Source: Utricularia gibba
Taxonomy: Eukaryota; Streptophyta; Magnoliopsida; Lamiales; Lentibulariaceae
Reading direction: 5' to 3'
Assembly: GCA_002189035.1 (NCBI GenBank)
Contig: NEEC01000422.1
Span: 1-25,237 of the forward strand
DNA: 25,237 bases
Part shown: in pieces, positions 21,778-25,237 of the stretch
Position numbering within the stretch: position 1 is the first letter of the stretch
Layout of the letters: every line of letters starts with the position of its first letter
Translations under genes and position numbers: made by a program
Notes under the pieces: model-generated
What the model saw: only the letters and a program-made list of their open reading frames with translations
What the model was told of the DNA's origin: nothing
Databases searched by the model: none

Positions 21778-23485
21778 TCGATTTCCATCCGGTTGACCTC
21801 ATGAGCCATACAGAATCGGGGTCAGGACCAAGTTCCCAGCGAGACTGGCCGCCACAAAACGAGAAGCTGTTCCTTGAAAAACCATGTAGGCAGCCCCAAA
21901 AACTGAACGTTAATAAATACATCACTTTATTTGCCGAGCTACAACTAACTCTCGGCGCAAGCCAAACCTGACCTTTGTCCCGTTCTAGGTGCACCCAAGA
22001 CCGCCTCCTCAAGTATAAAGTAAGTTGTTGAAAAAATCATGTGGGGTGCACGTGATATCGTAATTTAAACAAAGGCATCATTTTCTTTAATCGATTTCCA
22101 TCCGGTTGACCTCATGAGCCATACAGAATCGGGGTCAAGGACCAAGTTCCCAGCGAGACTGGCCGCCACAAAATGAGAAGCTGTTCCTTGAAAAACCATG
22201 TAGGCAGCCCCGAAAACTGAACGTTAATAAATACATCACTTTATTTTCCGAGCTACAACTAACTCTCGGCGCAAGCCAAACCTGACCTTTGTCCCGTTCT
22301 AGGTGCACCCCAAGACCGCCTCCTCAAGTAAAAGTTGTTTGAAAAATCATGTGGGGTGCACGTGATATCGTAATTTAAACAAAGCATCATTTTTTTTAAT
22401 CAATTTGCATCCAGTTGACCTCATGAGCAATACATAATCGGGGTCAAGGACCAAGTTCCCAGCGACTGGCCGCACAAAACGAGAAGCTGTTCCTTGAAAA
22501 ACCATGTAGGTAGCCCCCAAAAACTGAACGTTAATAAATACATCACTTTATTTCCGAGCTACAACTAACTCTCGGCGCAAGCCAAACCTGACCTTTGTCC
22601 CGTTCCAGGTGCACCCCAAGACCCCTCCACAAGTATAAAGCAAGTTGTTGAAAAAATCATGTGGGGTGCACGTGATATCGTAATTTAAACAAAGGCATCA
22701 TTTTTTAATCGATTTGCATCCGGTTGACCTCATGAGCCATACAGAATCGGGGTCAAGGACCAGTTCCCAGCGAGACTGGCCGCCACAAAACGAGAAGCTG
22801 TTCTTGAAAAACCATGTAGGCAGCCCCAAAACTGAACGTTAATAAATACATCACTTTATTTCGAGCCAACTAACTCTCGGCGCAAGCCAAACCTGACCTT
22901 TGTCCCGTTCTAGGTGCCCAAGACCGCCTCCTCAAGTATAAAGTAAGTTTTGAAAAATCATGTGGGTGCACGTGATATCGTAATTTAAACAAAGGCATCA
23001 TTTTTTAATCGATTTGCATCCGGTTGACCTCATGAGCATACATAATCGGGTCAAGGACCAAGTTTCCAGCGAGACTGGCCGCCACAAAACGAGAAGCTGT
23101 TCCTTGAAAAACCATGTAGGCAGCCCCCAAAACTGAACGTTAATAAACATCACTTTATTTTGAGCTACAACTAACTCTCGGCGCAAGCCAAACCTGACCT
23201 TTGTCCCGTTCTAGGTGCACCCCAAGACCTCCTCAAGTATAAAGTAAGTTGTTGAAAAAATCATGTGGGTGCACGTGATATCGTAATTAAAAAGGCATCA
23301 TTTCTTTAATCATTTGCATCCGGTTGACCTCATGAGCCATACATAATCGGGGTCAAGGACCAAGTTCCAGCGAGACTGGCCGCCACAAAACGAGAAGCTG
23401 TTCCTTGAAAAACCATGTAGGCAGCCCCCGAAAACTGAACGTTAATAAATACATCACTTTATTTCCGAGCTACAACTAACTCTCG

Positions 23486-23741
23486 CGCAAGCCAAACCTG
23501 ACCTTTGTCCCGTTCTAGGTGCACCCCAAGACCGCCTCCTCTCTGTAACAGGAAAAAAACAGCTTTAATCAATTTCCATCCGGTTGACCTCATGAGCCAT
23601 ACATAATCGGGGTCAAGGACCAAGTTCCCAGCGAGACTGGCCGCCACAAACGAGAAGCTGTTGAAAAACCATGTGGTAGCCCCCAAAAACTGAACGTTAA
23701 TAAATACATCACTTTATTTCCGAGCTACAACTAACTCTCGG
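23486..23741. repeat. Rearranged unit 78 (256 bp) with a foreign 22-bp segment
   Basis: After CCGCCTCCT the unit departs from every other copy. Positions 23541-23562, containing CTGTAACAGG and a seven-A run, replace the part from CAAGTATAAAG to the T-tract (roughly 80 bp). The unit then resumes with CTTTAATCAATTTCC. Both inverted-repeat loop and right arm, the TATAAA and the CACGTG are lost. A later small loss gives GCTGTTGAAAAACC, without CCT. Confidence 0.88.
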
Positions 23742-25237
23742 CGCAAGCCAAACCTGACCTTTGTCCCGTTCTAGGTGCACCCAAGACCGCCTCCTCAAGT
23801 AAAGTAAGTTGTTGAAAAAATCATGTGGGTGCACGTGATATCGTAATTTAAACAAAGGCATCATTTTTTTAATCGATTTGCATCCGGTTGACCTCATGAG
23901 CCATACAGAATCGGGGTCAAGGACCAAGTTCCCAGCGAGACTGGCCGCCACAAAACGAGAAGCTGTTCCTTGAAAAACCATGTAGGCAGCCCCAAAACTG
24001 AACGTTAATAAATACATCACTTTATTTGCCGATACAACTAACTCTCGGCGCAAGCCAAACCTGACCTTTGTCCCGTTCTAGGTGCACCCAAGACCGCCTC
24101 CTCAAGTATAAAGTAAGTTGTTAAAAATCATGTGGGTGCACGTGATATCGTAATTTAACAAAGGCATCTTAATCAATTTGCATCCGGTTGACCTCATGAG
24201 CATACATAATCGGGGTCAAGGACCAAGTTCCCAGCGAGACTGGCCGCCACAAAAGAGAAGCTGTTCCTTGAAAAACCATGTAGGAGCCCCCGAAAATGAA
24301 CGTTAATAAATACATCACTTTATTTTCCGAGCTACAACTAACTCTCGGCGCAAGCCAAACCTGACCTTGTCCCGTTCTAGGTGCACCCCAAGACCGCCTC
24401 CTCAAGTATAAAGTAAGTTGTTGAAAAAATCATGTGGGTGCACGTGATATCGTAATTTAAAAAAGGCATCATTTTTTTAATCAATTTGCATCCGGTTGAC
24501 CTCATGAGCCATACATAATCGGGGTCAAGGACCAAGTTCCCAGCGAGACTGGCCGCCACAAAACGAGAAGCTGTTCCTTGAAAAACCATGTAGGCAGCCC
24601 CCAAAACTGAACGTTAATAAATACATCACTTATTTTCCGTACAACTAACTCTCGGCGCAAGCCAAACCTGACCTTTGTCCCGTTCTAGGTGCACCCAAGA
24701 CCGCCTCCTCAAGTATAAAGTAAGTTGTTGAAAAATCATGTGGGTGCACGTGATATCGTAATTTAAAGAAAGGCATCATTTTCTTTAATCAATTCCATCC
24801 GGTTGACCTCATGAGCCATACAAATCGGGGTCAAGGACCAAGTTCCAGCGAGACTGGCCGCCACAAAGAAGCTGTTCCTTGAAAAACCATGTAGGCAGCC
24901 CCCGAAAACTGAACGTTAATAAATACATCACTTTATTTCCGAGCTACAACTAACTCTCGGCGCAAGCCAAACCTGACCTTTGTCCGTTCTAGGTGCACCC
25001 AAGACCGCCTCCTCAAGTATAAAGTAAGTTGTTGAAAAAATCATGTGGGGTGCACGTGATATCGTAATTTAAAAAGGCATCATTTTCTTTAATCGATTTC
25101 ATCCGGTTGACCTCATGAGCCATACAATCGGGGTCCAGGACCAAGTTCCCAGCGAGACTGGCCGCCACAAAACGAGAAGCTGTTCCTTGAAAACCATGTA
25201 GGAGCCCCCAAAAACTGAACGTTAATAAATACATCAC
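23486..25237. repeat. Array block, units 78-83, most eroded, last unit partial
   Basis: Unit starts: 23486 (rearranged), 23742, 24049, 24349, 24656, 24961. Units 79-82 average about 305 bp because of scattered losses, such as CCGATACAAC, TCCGTACAAC and CATGTGGGTGC. Unit 83 stops at the window end after AATACATCAC, about 35 bp before its expected boundary. Confidence 0.92.

Larger units (their letters stand above)
19297..23485. repeat. Array block, units 64-77, shorter units, C-rich
   Basis: Unit starts: 19297 (short), 19487, 19800, 20108, 20417, 20714, 21026, 21340, 21643, 21956, 22270, 22576, 22881, 23182. The full-length units average about 308 bp, against about 313 at the left end. C-like units and the one-T-shorter end TTTATTTCCG are common. 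Units 71-73 repeat the C, B, B triplet. Unit 75 (22576) repeats GTTCCAGG, CCACAAG and AAAGCAAG from unit 4. Confidence 0.92.
1..25237. repeat. Tandem satellite array, ~313-bp unit, 83 units, fills the window
   Basis: The same unit recurs head to tail from the first base to the last, always in the same orientation. I located every unit by its CGCAAGCCAA start (CAAGCC in two units that lost GC). Full-length units run 297-317 bp, most of them 311-316. Substitutions are few and concentrated at a handful of recurrent sites; single-base gains and losses in homopolymers are common. No flanking DNA is visible, so the array extends past both ends. Such an array is typical of eukaryotic constitutive heterochromatin. 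I do not recognise the unit as a named family. No gene is embedded: minus-strand reading frames reach at most 130 codons, many need GTG starts, and the frame breaks between units because 313 is not a multiple of three. Confidence 0.98.

Noticed and set aside
1-25237. CRISPR array
   Set aside because: The repeat is about 313 bp with no short repeat plus unique spacer pattern; everything between repeats is itself repeated.
20108-25237. Compensatory length change of the two arms of the 10-bp inverted repeat (CCC with GGG, CCCC with GGGG)
   Set aside because: Some right-hand units match (67, 68, 69, 79, 80, 82), but as many do not (70, 71, 72, 73, 77, 81, 83), so the arms do not covary consistently.
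1-25237. Transposable element, terminal repeats or target-site duplications
   Set aside because: No element-sized interruption exists; the only foreign stretch is 22 bp in unit 78, without recognisable ends.

Overview
The whole window is one head-to-tail satellite DNA array. I see no protein-coding gene, rRNA, tRNA, mobile element or CRISPR array, and no flanking single-copy DNA at either end. Taking CGCAAGCCAA as the unit start, I count 83 units: 77 near full length (297-317 bp, mostly 311-316), four with a large central deletion (174-190 bp), one rearranged unit of 256 bp, and a last unit cut by the window end. A hand count on the reference unit (8521-8835, 315 bp) gives about 45% GC. Dozens of short tandem units with no genes over 25 kb point to eukaryotic heterochromatin (centromeric, pericentromeric or subtelomeric). 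I cannot name the organism or the satellite family from sequence alone.

Each unit has the same internal layout (unit coordinates from the reference copy): a CCCG/GTGCACCCC region (1-45); an inverted repeat, GTGCACCCCA (34-43) and TGGGGTGCAC (88-97), whose loop holds a TATAAA (60-65); overlapping palindromes GTGCAC/CACGTG/GATATC (92-105); an A/T-rich stretch with a T-tract of varying length (111-140); a GC-richer middle (145-255); an AATAAA-bearing A/T stretch (265-293); and a closing CCGAG/CTCGG hairpin at the unit boundary.

Units sort into three sequence types by linked variants. A has TCGATTTGC with CATACAGAAT. B has TTTCC, often with TTTTCTTTAA. C has TCAATTTGC with CATACATAAT. Units also end in GCCGAG ('g') or TCCGAG ('t').

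Layout: units 1-16 (1-5010) mixed, mostly A; 17-27 (5011-8205) with two short units; 28-33 (8206-10089) a nearly uniform run; 34-44 (10090-13513) mixed; 45-53 (13514-16189) repeating the order of units 22-29; 54-63 (16190-19296) mixed and more diverged; 64-77 (19297-23485) shorter and richer in C; 78-83 (23486-25237) the most eroded.

The main structural signal is a higher-order pattern of about 7 kb. Eight consecutive unit types at units 22-29 recur in the same order at 45-52, and a C-B-B triplet recurs every 22-23 units (starts 631, 7269, 14317, 21340). Mean unit length also falls steadily from left to right, which could mean approach to an array edge or accumulated sequencing indels.
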